Under the pieces are notes generated by a model. The model made no database searches and had not been told where the DNA came from. It saw nothing but the letters and a program-made list of their open reading frames with translations. Of a DNA stretch of 64,000 bases, positions 25,418 through 34,426 are shown piece by piece. The stretch is from Magnetospirillum sp902729445 (lineage in GTDB: Bacteria > Pseudomonadota > Alphaproteobacteria > Rhodospirillales > Magnetospirillaceae): positions 1-64,000 of the forward strand of contig NZ_CACVCE010000023.1 in NCBI RefSeq assembly GCF_902729445.1, in the 5' to 3' direction. Positions within the stretch are counted from its first letter, which is position 1. Every line of letters starts with the position of its first letter. A program made the translations under genes and the position numbers.

Positions 25418-26344
25418 TCATACCTTGCGAGCGGAAATGTGAAGATTGCGCGTGTCCACTGTTTGGCGGATATCGCAGAAGCCGGCCTCGATCAGCCAAC
25501 TTTCAATCTCCGCAAAGGAGTAGAGGTCGGCGACGAGCGGCGAGATGGCGTCGAAATATCCTTCGATATGCAGGGGGCCGTTGACCAAGAACTTCTGTTG
25601 GGCCATAGCCTCGTTGACCGCGTCCAATCGTTCCGACAGCCCCATGTTCCGGGTCTTCCTGCGCCAGCATTCGTACTCGGCAACGGCGCGATAATCATCG
25701 ATATAACCCTGGCGCGGTTCTCCATAAATCATCATGAAGATATACCCGCCGGGTTTGACGAGAGGGTGAACCCGGGAGAAGGCGCCATAGGTGTCGCCAG
25801 TGTGGTGCAAGACGCCGAAGGACCAGACCAAGTCGAATTGTTCATTGATGTCAAATGGCTGAAGCAGGTCGATCTGGCGGGTGCGGTGGGTGGGGTAGTC
25901 GGCGCACGCCATGGCACAACGTTCGAGCCCATGTTTCGACTGGTCGACGGAAAGTACTTCCGCTCCCATCGTGCTCATCGCCCAGGAATAGCGACCTGCA
26001 CCACACCCGACATCGATCACCTTCTTGCCTTGGAACCATTCCGCAGGCAGGCCTGTGAATTGGCAGACATAACCGGCTGCGTCCTTCCTAAACTCTTCAT
26101 TATCAAGGTTATAGCGTCCGGGAGGGAGAAGGTCCCATTGGAAATCAAAACTGGACCTGGTTTGCCGGGCATAGGGCAGATCGTTGATGACCGGGGCACT
26201 GAGATAGCGCAGCAGAGAGACGTTTCGCGACAGCTCATATTCAAGGTACTCGACCTGCGCCTCAAGCATGGATAGCCGCTTTTCCACACCCAGACGTTTC
26301 CGAAAGGACTGGAGGCGCCGGAAGAGTTTGGAAACGATGCGCAT
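25418..26344 (-). CDS. SAM-dependent methyltransferase, first gene of the long operon
   Basis: A 308-residue protein. A basic, coiled-coil-like N-terminus (residues 1-45) precedes a class I methyltransferase domain with VIDVGCGAGRYSW and FDLVWSFGVLHHTGD. A segment around FDFQWDLLPPGRYN before the domain is common in methyltransferases of O-antigen loci. No gene lies between it and purH in the same direction for 128 bp, so the operon promoter probably lies in 26345-26472, although read-through from purH is possible. Confidence 0.75.
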   Translation of the reverse strand: MRIVSKLFRRLQSFRKRLGVEKRLSMLEAQVEYLEYELSRNVSLLRYLSAPVINDLPYARQTRSSFDFQWDLLPPGRYNLDNEEFRKDAAGYVCQFTGLPAEWFQGKKVIDVGCGAGRYSWAMSTMGAEVLSVDQSKHGLERCAMACADYPTHRTRQIDLLQPFDINEQFDLVWSFGVLHHTGDTYGAFSRVHPLVKPGGYIFMMIYGEPRQGYIDDYRAVAEYECWRRKTRNMGLSERLDAVNEAMAQQKFLVNGPLHIEGYFDAISPLVADLYSFAEIESWLIEAGFCDIRQTVDTRNLHISARKV

Positions 26345-26472
26345 GGTGATGACGGGACCAATATGCTGCTTGAAGGGACGACCACCCCGGCCCGTATATC
26401 ACGGTTCCGGGGTTCGTCCAACCGGGCCGGTCGCCGACGGTCAGCCAGCTCCCACTTTGGCTTATTCCAAGC

Positions 26473-28053
26473 TTAATGCCGGAAGTGGCGCATCCCGGTG
26501 AACACCATGGCCAGGCCCTTCTCGTCGGCCGCGGCGATCACCTCGGCGTCGCGCATCGAGCCGCCGGGCTGGATGATCGCCGTGGCACCCGCCGCCGCCG
26601 CCGCCAAAAGGCCGTCGGCGAACGGGAAGAACGCATCCGACGCCACCACCGAGCCGACGGTGCCGGGCTGGGCCAATCCAGCGGCAGTGGCGGCTTCCTG
26701 GCTCTTCCAGGCGGCGATGCGGCTGGAATCGACCCGGCTCATCTGGCCGGCGCCGATGCCGACGGTGCAGCCGTCCTTGACGTAGATGATGGCATTGGAC
26801 TTGACGTGCTTGCAGACGCGGAAGGCGAACAGCAGGTCCTTCAGTTCCTGATCGGTCGGCGCCCGCTTGGTCACCACCTTCAGGCCTTCCAGCGACACGC
26901 GGCCGTTATCCTTGTTCTGGAACAGATAGCCGCCCGATACCGCGCGCAGCGTCATGCCGGCGCTGGTGGGGTCGGGCATGGCCCCGGTGACCAGCAGGCG
27001 CAGGTTCTTCTTGGCGGCGAAGGCCGCCACCGCCGCTTCGTCGGCCTCGGGGGCGATGACGACTTCGGTGAACAGCTTGCAGATTTCCTCGGCGGTGGCG
27101 CCGTCCAGCTTGCGGTTGATGGCGATGATGCCGCCGAAAGCCGAGACCGGGTCGCAGGCCAGCGCCGCCTTGTAGGCCGACACGATGTCCGGGCCGGTGG
27201 CCACGCCGCACGGATTGGCGTGCTTGATGATGGCGACGGTGGGGGCCTCGAACTCGGCGGCCAGCTCGAAGGCGGCGTCGGTGTCGTTCAGGTTGTTGTA
27301 CGACAGTTCCTTGCCCTGCAGCTGGCGGGCGGTGGCGATGCCGGGGCGCTGGTCGGCGGTGACGTAGAAGGCGGCCTGCTGGTGCGGGTTCTCGCCGTAG
27401 CGCAGGCTTTGCTTCAACTGGCCGGCCACCACGACGCGGCGCGGGAAGGTGTCGCCCAGTTCACGCGCGAACCACTGGCTGATGGCGGCGTCATAGGCGC
27501 CGGTGCGGGCATAAGCCGTGGCGGCCAGATGCTTGCGCAGGCCCAAGGTGGTGGCGCCGCCATGGGCGGTCATCTCTTCCATCACCCGCTGATAATCCTC
27601 GACATCGACCACCACCGCCACCGAATCGTGGTTCTTCGAGGCGGCGCGGATCATCGCGGGCCCGCCGATATCGATGTTCTCGATGGTGGTGTCGTAATCG
27701 GCGCCCTTGGCGACGGTCGCCTCGAACGGATAGAGATTGACCACCAGCAGATCGATCGGATTGATGCCGTGCTCGGCCATCGCCGCCTCGTGCTCGGCAT
27801 TGCCGCGAATGCCCAGCAGGCCGCCATGCACCTTGGGATGTAGGGTCTTGACCCGGCCGTCCAGCATTTCCGGGAAGCCGGTGTAGTCGGCCACTTCCAC
27901 CACCGTCAGGCCGGCATCGCGCAGGGCCTTGCAGGTGCCCCCGGTCGACAGGATCTCGACGTCGCGTTCGGCCAGGAACCGGGCGAACTCGACCAGGCCG
28001 GTCTTGTCGGAGACCGAGAACAAAGCGCGGCGGATCGGGCGAAGATCGGACAT
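26473..28053 (-). CDS. purH: Bifunctional AICAR transformylase/IMP cyclohydrolase
   Basis: A 526-residue enzyme catalysing the last two steps of IMP synthesis in the cytoplasm. The N-terminal IMP cyclohydrolase domain starts RRALFSVSDKTGLVEFA; the C-terminal transformylase domain includes the LRYGENPHQQAAFY and SNAIIYVKDGCTVGIGAGQMSRVDS motifs. Length and domain order are normal. The ATG at 28053 has AGGA five bases upstream; the ATG six bases earlier has no room for one. This is housekeeping and marks the border of the polysaccharide locus. Its 10-formyl-THF substrate is also that of the formyltransferases nearby, which may be coincidence. Confidence 0.97.
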   Translation of the reverse strand: MSDLRPIRRALFSVSDKTGLVEFARFLAERDVEILSTGGTCKALRDAGLTVVEVADYTGFPEMLDGRVKTLHPKVHGGLLGIRGNAEHEAAMAEHGINPIDLLVVNLYPFEATVAKGADYDTTIENIDIGGPAMIRAASKNHDSVAVVVDVEDYQRVMEEMTAHGGATTLGLRKHLAATAYARTGAYDAAISQWFARELGDTFPRRVVVAGQLKQSLRYGENPHQQAAFYVTADQRPGIATARQLQGKELSYNNLNDTDAAFELAAEFEAPTVAIIKHANPCGVATGPDIVSAYKAALACDPVSAFGGIIAINRKLDGATAEEICKLFTEVVIAPEADEAAVAAFAAKKNLRLLVTGAMPDPTSAGMTLRAVSGGYLFQNKDNGRVSLEGLKVVTKRAPTDQELKDLLFAFRVCKHVKSNAIIYVKDGCTVGIGAGQMSRVDSSRIAAWKSQEAATAAGLAQPGTVGSVVASDAFFPFADGLLAAAAAGATAIIQPGGSMRDAEVIAAADEKGLAMVFTGMRHFRH

Positions 28054-28169
28054 GAGCATCCTAGCCTTGTGTCAGGTGTTTGCGGTTACGGCGATATAGC
28101 ATAGGTTCCCAGCTAAACCAGAAGCATTTCGCGAAGACGGTCGCCGCCACGACCAAAGGGGAGATTTCC

Positions 28170-29063
28170 GTGTTTCGCCATCGCCGGGCCGTGATATACG
28201 AGCCGACTGAATCGGCGGGCCAAGCGGCTTTGGGCCTGCCGCGTTTCCAATGGGGTGAGGCGCAGGCAATGGAGACTTCGCGGCAGGAACGTCACCACGA
28301 GTGGCGCGACCAGTGGGAGATGTTCCGAGACGAGGCGGGGTTCTTGTTCCAAGACTGGATTCTTCCCGCAACCCTCGATTCCTTCGCCAACAAAGAGGTC
28401 TTGGAATGTGGCTGCGGCGGTGGTCACCACACCCGGATCATGGCGGGTGTGGCCGCGCGGGTGACGGCGGTAGACCTCAACACCGCCGAACTGGCGCGCG
28501 GCCGGATGACGGACTTCGCCAACGTCGAGTTCGTCGATGCTGACCTCACCACCATGGAGCTGGGGCGCCAGTTTGATGTTGTCGTCTGCATCGGCGTTAT
28601 CCACCACACCGACAACCCGGACCGTGTTTTCGAGGTTCTGCTGCGGCATTGCCGCCCCGGCGGATTGATCGTGGTGTGGACCTATAGCGCCGAGGGCAAC
28701 GCCTTGGTCCGCTTCGGGGTCGAGCCCCTCCGCAAGCTGCTGTTCCGTCGCCTGTCACGGTCGAAGTTGGCCGGCGTTTCGCGGGTCGTCACCGCCATGC
28801 TCTACCCGGTGGTTCACACCGTTTATCGGGTGCCGTTCCTGAAGTTTCTGCCCTATTTCGAATATTTCGCTAATTTCCGACGGCTCACGTTCGAACGCAA
28901 CGTATTGAACGTGTTCGACAAGTTGAACGCCCCGCAAACCCATTTCACCAGCCTTGCGACCGCCCGACGGTGGATGTCGTCGGATCGGCTGGACCAGGGC
29001 AGTGTTTCGATCCGGCCTTATGTCGGGGTCAGCTACAGTCTGGTCGGCCGACTGAAACCCTGA
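28170..29063 (+). CDS. SAM-dependent methyltransferase
   Basis: A 297-residue class I methyltransferase with motif I VLECGCGGGHHTRIM, acidic VTAVDLNTAELARG and FDVVVCIGVIHHTDNPDRVF. C-terminal hydrophobic segments (VVTAMLYPVVHTVYRVPFLKF, in part) suggest membrane association. The preferred start is GTG at 28170, with GGGGAGA just upstream; the frame extends further left without a good ribosome site and would run towards the purH start. It begins the rightward run that continues to 34426. Confidence 0.75.
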   Translation: MFRHRRAVIYEPTESAGQAALGLPRFQWGEAQAMETSRQERHHEWRDQWEMFRDEAGFLFQDWILPATLDSFANKEVLECGCGGGHHTRIMAGVAARVTAVDLNTAELARGRMTDFANVEFVDADLTTMELGRQFDVVVCIGVIHHTDNPDRVFEVLLRHCRPGGLIVVWTYSAEGNALVRFGVEPLRKLLFRRLSRSKLAGVSRVVTAMLYPVVHTVYRVPFLKFLPYFEYFANFRRLTFERNVLNVFDKLNAPQTHFTSLATARRWMSSDRLDQGSVSIRPYVGVSYSLVGRLKP

Positions 29064-29141
29064 ACCTGCCGGTCAAATCGCCGATTGAACAGGTTCTTGA
29101 CGCACGTTAGTTTGCGCGCTTCGACACTAACCGAGGACGTG

Positions 29142-30341
29142 ATGCCAGCAAGTCCAGGAGCGGCCGGCACCAGGGTCAAGGCGCTCGGGTGGGGTTTGAT
29201 CGCGGTGATCGTCCTGGCCGGGGCGGAATTGTGCGCTGTCTTGGTTGAGCGCCTGGCCGAGCCGCTCATGGACAATCCTGTGGCCGCGCAGGCCTTCGGC
29301 CTGATTCCTGATCTCGACAGCTATGAAATGATGTCGCCGACCGTCGGACGCCACTGGGTCTTGCGACCCGGCTACGGACGCGATTCTAGCGACATCGCAC
29401 GTGAGAAAGCCGAGAGCGGGCGCGAGCTCGGTGCTGCCGCGGCCAGGCAGGGCGCCACGTCGGGCATGCGTCTGGAAATCAACGAACAAGGTTTCAAGGG
29501 TGGACCGCTCGACCCTCTCCACCGGCGGTCACGCATCCTGGTTCTGGGTGATTCGGTGACCTTCGGCTATGCCGGGATCGACTACGTACGGGCATTCGAA
29601 ACCGGCTTGCGACAGCGGTCACTGGATGTCGAGGTGGTGAACGGCGGTGTCGAGGGATACGCGATCCGGAATCATCTGCTGGAACTTGATCGTTATCTCG
29701 CCCTCGACCCCGACATGGTGGCGATTCTGATCGGCTGGAATGACCTGTTCGCGTTGACCGGAAGCGAAGGGACGCTTTGGCAGCGCTTCGCGACCGGCCG
29801 TATGGCGGACAAGGCGGTGCGCTACCTCGAATTCCGTTCGACCAGCGCCGTCGAACGTGCGCAAGCCTTGCGCGATAAGCCGAAGCGGGTCGATGCCACA
29901 GCATCGGATCTGCGCCGATACGCCGAGCTGCGTCCTGCCTTCCTTGACAGGCTGGAGCGATTGGCGAACGCCTTCGCCGGCAGTGGCGCGCAGGTGGTTC
30001 TGCTGACCCTTCCAGGGCTTTATCGTGCCGATCTTGAGCCCACTGCCGAAGCGCTACGACTCGGTCATCTGCCTGCATTCACCGACAACCCGATGGTACT
30101 GGCGGTGCTGGCCGAAGGCTACAATCGGGCTGTCGCTCAACTGGGCCGCCGGCACGGCTGGCGGGTGGTGGACACCGCCGCCTGGGCCGAGGCAAAATTG
30201 GTACCGCCGGAAAATTTCTTCATCGATTCGGTTCATATGACCGGTGCTGCCTACGCGATGTTAGGCGAATTCCTGGCTGGTGAGCTGGCTGATCAGGTGC
30301 ACGGGCTGCCGCAATCCGCTGGGGGGGGGAAAGGGCCATGA
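29142..30341 (+). CDS. Membrane-anchored SGNH/GDSL hydrolase-like protein
   Basis: A 399-residue protein with an N-terminal membrane helix (about residues 14-35) and a periplasmic SGNH domain: GDS nucleophile S138 (LVLGDSVTFGY), block II Gly in VNGGVEGYA, block III Asn in IGWNDLF and block V Asp-x2-His in IDSVHMTG. Unlike the protein at 3698, the GDS motif is intact. It probably edits acyl groups on an exported glycan. The ATG at 29142 has GAGGA upstream. Its stop overlaps the start of the fusion oxidoreductase by 4 bp. Confidence 0.8.
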   Translation: MPASPGAAGTRVKALGWGLIAVIVLAGAELCAVLVERLAEPLMDNPVAAQAFGLIPDLDSYEMMSPTVGRHWVLRPGYGRDSSDIAREKAESGRELGAAAARQGATSGMRLEINEQGFKGGPLDPLHRRSRILVLGDSVTFGYAGIDYVRAFETGLRQRSLDVEVVNGGVEGYAIRNHLLELDRYLALDPDMVAILIGWNDLFALTGSEGTLWQRFATGRMADKAVRYLEFRSTSAVERAQALRDKPKRVDATASDLRRYAELRPAFLDRLERLANAFAGSGAQVVLLTLPGLYRADLEPTAEALRLGHLPAFTDNPMVLAVLAEGYNRAVAQLGRRHGWRVVDTAAWAEAKLVPPENFFIDSVHMTGAAYAMLGEFLAGELADQVHGLPQSAGGGKGP

Positions 30342-32470
30342 AGCAGGTGCTGATCCGCTCGGGCAAGGCCGTCGTCGAGGAGGTTCCCGCCCCATTGGCC
30401 GGACCCGGCGAGATACTGGTCGCCGTTGCCGCCTCGTGCGTGTCGGTCGGCACCGAGGCCTCCAGCCTGGCCCTGTCGGGGATGCCGCTTTACCGCCGGG
30501 CGCTGAAGCAGCCGCAGCATGTCAAGCGGGTGCTGGACATCGCCCGCGAGCAAGGCGTGCGCACCGCCATCGAGCGGGTGCGCGGCAAGATCGAGGGTGG
30601 CGCGCCGACCGGATACTCGGCCGCCGGCACCGTGGTCGCGGTCGGCGATCAGGTCGAAGGGTTGCAGGTCGGCGACCGCGTCGCCTGTGCCGGTGCCGGC
30701 ATCGCCAACCACGCCCAGTTCATCGCCGTTCCGGTCAATTTGGCCGCCCGCATCCCCGACGGCGTCGATGTCGCCGATGCCTGCACCGTCACCTTGGGGG
30801 CCATCGCCCTGCAGGGCGTGCGCCGCGCCGCCCCCAGCCTGGGCGAGACCATCGCGGTGATCGGCCTGGGCGTGCTGGGCCTGCTGACCGTGCAGATGTT
30901 GAAGGCGGCCGGTGCCCGCGTCGCCGGCATCGACCCCGATCCCCGCCGCCGTGCCGTCGCGGCCGAACTGGGCGCGGCCTTCACGCTGGACCCGGCCGAC
31001 GACGTCGCCGGCGCCATCGCCCGGCGCACCGACGGCTTCGGCGCCGACGCGGCGATCATCTGCGCCGCTTCGCCGTCCGACGCCATCGTCGCCCAGGCGG
31101 CACAAAGCTGCCGCAAGAAGGGCCGGGTGGTGCTGGTCGGCGATGTCGGTTTGAAGCTCGACCGCGCCGACTTCTATGCCAAGGAACTGGATTTTCTGAT
31201 CTCGTGTTCCTATGGGCCGGGCCGCTATGACCCGGTGTTCGAGCAAGGCGGGCGCGATTATCCGCTGGCTTACGTGCGCTGGACCGAGACCCGCAACATG
31301 GAGGCCTATCTGGCCCTGCTGGCCGATGGCGCCGTGCGGCTGGCGCCGCTGGCTCCGGTCAGTTTCCCCATCGAGCAGGCGCCGGTCGCCTATGGTGCCT
31401 TGGCGGACGGCGCCGACCGGCCGCTCTTGGTCTTGTTGACCTATCCCGATCAGGCCGCACCCGACCGCCGAGTCGCCACCCGCGCGGCCCGCCCGGGCCG
31501 CGACGGCGCCATCGGGGTCGGCATCCTGGGGGCCGGCTCGTTCCTGCAGGCGGTCCACATTCCCAACATGCTGGCGATGCCCGAAAGGTTCCGCATGGTC
31601 GGCGTGATGAACCGTACCGGCGCCTCGGCCAAGGCGGTGGCCGAGCGTGTCGGCGCCGCCTATGCCGCCACCGATGCCGACGCCATCCTGGGCGACCCGG
31701 CGGTCGGGCTGGTGGTGATCGGCACCCGCCACGACCTGCATGGGCCGCTGGTGCTGGCGGCGCTGAAGGCCGGCAAGGCGGTGCTGGTGGAAAAGCCCCT
31801 GTGCCTGACCGGGGCGGAACTGGACGCCATCGAGGATTTCACCCGTGCCCATCCCGACGGCCCGCTGCTGCTGACCGGCTTCAACCGGCGTTTCTCGCCG
31901 GCGGTGCGCCGCTTAAGCGAGATTCTGGCCGGGCGCGGCACCCCGATCATGGCCAATTACCGCATGAATGCCGGCTTCCTGGCCGCCGACCACTGGACCC
32001 AGGGACCAGAGGGCGGCGGGCGTAATCTGGGCGAGGCCTGCCACGTCTATGACCTGTTCTGCGCCCTGACCGGCAGCCTGCCGGTCAAGGTCGAGGCCCA
32101 GGCGATCCGAGCCGGTGCCAAGCATTGGCGGGCCGACGACAATTTCGTCGCCACCCTGACCTTCGCCGACGGCTCGGTGTGCAGCCTGACCTACAGCGCC
32201 TTGGGGGCCAAGGACCATCCCAAGGAACGGCTCGAGGTCTTTGCCGACGGAATGGTCGCCAGCCTGGACGATTACCGCGCCCTGACAGTGGCCGGCACCC
32301 GGGCGAAGGGCTGGGCCGGCAACCAGGACAAGGGGCACAAGGCGCTGATGGCGGCGCTGGCCAAGGGGCTGGCGGACGGTGTTTGGCCGATCCCGCCCGA
32401 GCAGCAGGTGGCGGCGACGCGGGCGGCATTGACCATTCAGGGAAAGATTTTCGGGCGCGAACAACCATGA
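30338..32470 (+). CDS. Alcohol-dehydrogenase/Gfo-Idh-MocA two-domain oxidoreductase
   Basis: A 710-residue fusion. Residues 1-365 form a medium-chain dehydrogenase-like domain with Rossmann motif VIGLGVLGLL; the GHE and CGSD zinc-binding motifs are absent (TGYSAAG and SCVSVGTE stand there), so this half may be metal-free. Residues from about 390 form a Gfo/Idh/MocA domain with VGILGAGSF and the catalytic-site lysine in VEKPLCLT. Two-domain proteins of this type occur in polysaccharide loci and probably oxidise or epimerise a nucleotide sugar; the exact reaction is unknown. It is translationally coupled to the SGNH gene. Confidence 0.85.
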   Translation: MKQVLIRSGKAVVEEVPAPLAGPGEILVAVAASCVSVGTEASSLALSGMPLYRRALKQPQHVKRVLDIAREQGVRTAIERVRGKIEGGAPTGYSAAGTVVAVGDQVEGLQVGDRVACAGAGIANHAQFIAVPVNLAARIPDGVDVADACTVTLGAIALQGVRRAAPSLGETIAVIGLGVLGLLTVQMLKAAGARVAGIDPDPRRRAVAAELGAAFTLDPADDVAGAIARRTDGFGADAAIICAASPSDAIVAQAAQSCRKKGRVVLVGDVGLKLDRADFYAKELDFLISCSYGPGRYDPVFEQGGRDYPLAYVRWTETRNMEAYLALLADGAVRLAPLAPVSFPIEQAPVAYGALADGADRPLLVLLTYPDQAAPDRRVATRAARPGRDGAIGVGILGAGSFLQAVHIPNMLAMPERFRMVGVMNRTGASAKAVAERVGAAYAATDADAILGDPAVGLVVIGTRHDLHGPLVLAALKAGKAVLVEKPLCLTGAELDAIEDFTRAHPDGPLLLTGFNRRFSPAVRRLSEILAGRGTPIMANYRMNAGFLAADHWTQGPEGGGRNLGEACHVYDLFCALTGSLPVKVEAQAIRAGAKHWRADDNFVATLTFADGSVCSLTYSALGAKDHPKERLEVFADGMVASLDDYRALTVAGTRAKGWAGNQDKGHKALMAALAKGLADGVWPIPPEQQVAATRAALTIQGKIFGREQP

Positions 32471-32677
32471 CGCGCTTGACCAATTTGACGTCAGCCCCAC
32501 GAACTAGGGTTGGGCGCGGCCGAAAAGAAGGCTGGAATTCGCGGTTTGTTCGAGAGTTTCACTTGATCTGACGGGCATAGTGGGATACAGCAGACGGAAC
32601 CGACTTCATGCGGCCCATCAAGTAGGGCGGGGCGCAGGGAGTCAGACTCCGACTCGTGATTACCTAATGGGATACCC
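32471..32677. other. Intergenic region before the peptide/peptidase cassette
   Basis: These 207 bp hold no reading frame that I trust. They contain TTGAC-like sequences near 32477 and 32487 and a short palindrome at 32638-32650, so the cassette downstream may have its own promoter here. I see no factor-independent terminator after the oxidoreductase gene. Confidence 0.35.
32638..32650. promoter_or_regulatory. Perfect 13-bp palindrome upstream of the 58-residue gene
   Basis: GGAGTC-A-GACTCC is a perfect inverted repeat with a one-base centre, 27 bp before the ATG at 32678. It could be an operator or a small hairpin; a palindrome of this size can also occur by chance, so the role is only suggested by its place. 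Confidence 0.3.
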
Positions 32678-32854
32678 ATGGCCGACAATCCTACCCAAAA
32701 GCAAGCCCGCGACGAGATGCTCCGCTGGGCAAGCTCGAAAAAAGGGCGCAGTGCCATCGAGTCCGCCTTCAAGACCGCCGAGGCCAACGTCGCCGCGTTC
32801 AACGAGAAGATCCGCATCGATACCGATCTTCTCCGCCTGCCCGTGACCCTCTAG
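32678..32854 (+). CDS. Short helical peptide of 58 residues, unknown function
   Basis: A short open frame from ATG 32678 to TAG 32852-32854. It begins MADNPTQKQARDEML and has a predicted amphipathic helical middle rich in Ala, Lys and Glu, ending in the hydrophobic LLRLPVTL. There is no signal peptide and no double-Gly leader. It ends 12 bp before the 519-residue peptidase-like gene, in the same direction, which suggests a functional pair such as substrate, inhibitor or regulator. The ribosome-binding site is weak (gggata). Coding nature is supported by codon bias (strong GC third positions in the second half) and by the tight spacing. Confidence 0.55.
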   Translation: MADNPTQKQARDEMLRWASSKKGRSAIESAFKTAEANVAAFNEKIRIDTDLLRLPVTL

Positions 32855-32866
32855 TGTTGCCGCGGC

Positions 32867-34426
32867 GTGCCAGCCTATCGCGTCCTTCCGTACTCGCCCG
32901 ATGTGCTGGCGCAGCTTCTGGTCGAGAAGTCGAGCGCGCCCTCGGGGGTTGAGGGCAAGGCGCATATCGCCTACCTGCAAGGATACCTGAGCCGGCTTGG
33001 CGTCAGGACCGTGCTGGTGGAAAAGGAATACATCGACAAGCACTATCTCGAGGATTATGTGGGCTATTACGCCCGCTGCTTCGTCGATTACGGCCGCAAG
33101 TGCGCCCGCCTGCATTTTTTCGACAGCGCCTTCACCGAGGCGGATTTCGCCGGGATGCTGAAAAAGAAGATCGCCGATCCGCCGGAACTGCGCGGCCATT
33201 ATGCCGGCTTCATCGTGGTGAAGCCGCTGCCGACGACGGTGATCGGGCGAACCTGTCTCAAGACCTGTGCCGAGCCCGAGGGCGAACCCCATTTTCCGGC
33301 CAACCACGCCTATTCGGTCAATGTGTTCGGGTATGACTTGACGGTCACCTCGCTGGCGTTCCAGGAACAAGACAGCGACGTTGCCGCTTGCGCGACCAGC
33401 GCCCTGTGGTCGGCCTTCCAGGCCACCGGCCGGCGATTCCAGCACGAAATCCCGTCCCCGGTGTCGATCACCCGAACCGCGTCGACGGCGGTGCGTCTCA
33501 GAAACCGCACCCTGCCCAACCATGATGGGCTGACCGCCGAACAGATCGCTGACGCCATCCGCGCGGTCGGTTTGGAACCCCATGCCATCAGGGTCGGGCA
33601 GCGGACCGTCGAGGCTAATGGCAACATCACCCACACCTGCGACGTGGATCTGTTTCGCACGGCCGCCCATGCCTATCTGAGTGCCGGCATCCCATCCTTG
33701 GCCTGCGGAGCCCTGACCCGTCGGGATTCCGGCAAGGAGATTGGCCTCCATGCCATGACGATCGTCGGGTCTTTGCACGAGGGTCCCCCGGTGGCCCCGG
33801 GGCAGGGGATGGTTCTACGGGCCGCCGGCATCGGTCGGCTCTATACCCATGACGATGGCGTCGGCCCCTTCGCTCGCCTGCGGTTCACCGCCGGGTCCGA
33901 CATCATCGCCACCTCGTGGGTCGATCCCGAGGACAGGCAGCCGGACAAGATCCAATTCGTTCCCTATCTGCTGATTGTGCCCACCTATCACAAGATTCGT
34001 GTGCCGTTCGCCATGATCCGCAGCGACCTCGAGCAGTTGGACCGGCTGCTGGATGGCTCGCGAACCAAGATCCCCGGCATGACCGGGCGGGGCGAATGGG
34101 ACATCACCCTGACCGAAGCCGGGACCTTGAAGCGAAACCTGTTTGCCGCTCCGGCCTGTCGGTTCGATCGGGACATTCTGAAGGCCAGTCTGCCCAAATA
34201 CATCTGGTCCTGCGACTTCCATGTCGACAACGCCGTCAAGGCACGCTTTCTTTTCGACGCCACCGACATCTTGCAGGGCAATCACTTCGTCGCCGCCCTG
34301 TGCTATGACGACGCCATCGGCGCGGCGGTCGCCGGACTGCGACAATCCTTTTCCGATGCGATCGAAAAGCAGCAAAATGCCGCGACCCGGTCTGTCCTGG
34401 ACTGGTTCGTCCGCAGCTATCCCTGA
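32867..34426 (+). CDS. Putative C39/papain-like cysteine peptidase, uncharacterised
   Basis: A 519-residue protein of no named family that I recognise. Three regions can be seen: an N-terminal part (1-165) with the motif YAGFIVVKPLPTTVIGRTCL; a central part (about 165-345) with a likely catalytic Cys175 (DVAACATSALWSAF), the segment GLTAEQIADAIRAVGL common in C39-type peptidases, His295 (GLHAMTIVGS) and Asp329 (YTHDDGVGPF); and a C-terminal part (345-519). The order Cys, His, Asp and the local patterns fit a papain-like fold; this is inference. No signal peptide or membrane helix is visible, so it is probably cytoplasmic. The start is GTG at 32867. Its end overlaps the convergent chemoreceptor gene by 10 bp. 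Confidence 0.65.
   Translation: MPAYRVLPYSPDVLAQLLVEKSSAPSGVEGKAHIAYLQGYLSRLGVRTVLVEKEYIDKHYLEDYVGYYARCFVDYGRKCARLHFFDSAFTEADFAGMLKKKIADPPELRGHYAGFIVVKPLPTTVIGRTCLKTCAEPEGEPHFPANHAYSVNVFGYDLTVTSLAFQEQDSDVAACATSALWSAFQATGRRFQHEIPSPVSITRTASTAVRLRNRTLPNHDGLTAEQIADAIRAVGLEPHAIRVGQRTVEANGNITHTCDVDLFRTAAHAYLSAGIPSLACGALTRRDSGKEIGLHAMTIVGSLHEGPPVAPGQGMVLRAAGIGRLYTHDDGVGPFARLRFTAGSDIIATSWVDPEDRQPDKIQFVPYLLIVPTYHKIRVPFAMIRSDLEQLDRLLDGSRTKIPGMTGRGEWDITLTEAGTLKRNLFAAPACRFDRDILKASLPKYIWSCDFHVDNAVKARFLFDATDILQGNHFVAALCYDDAIGAAVAGLRQSFSDAIEKQQNAATRSVLDWFVRSYP

Noticed and set aside
26476..27843. A 455-codon plus-strand frame
   Set aside because: Antisense shadow of purH.
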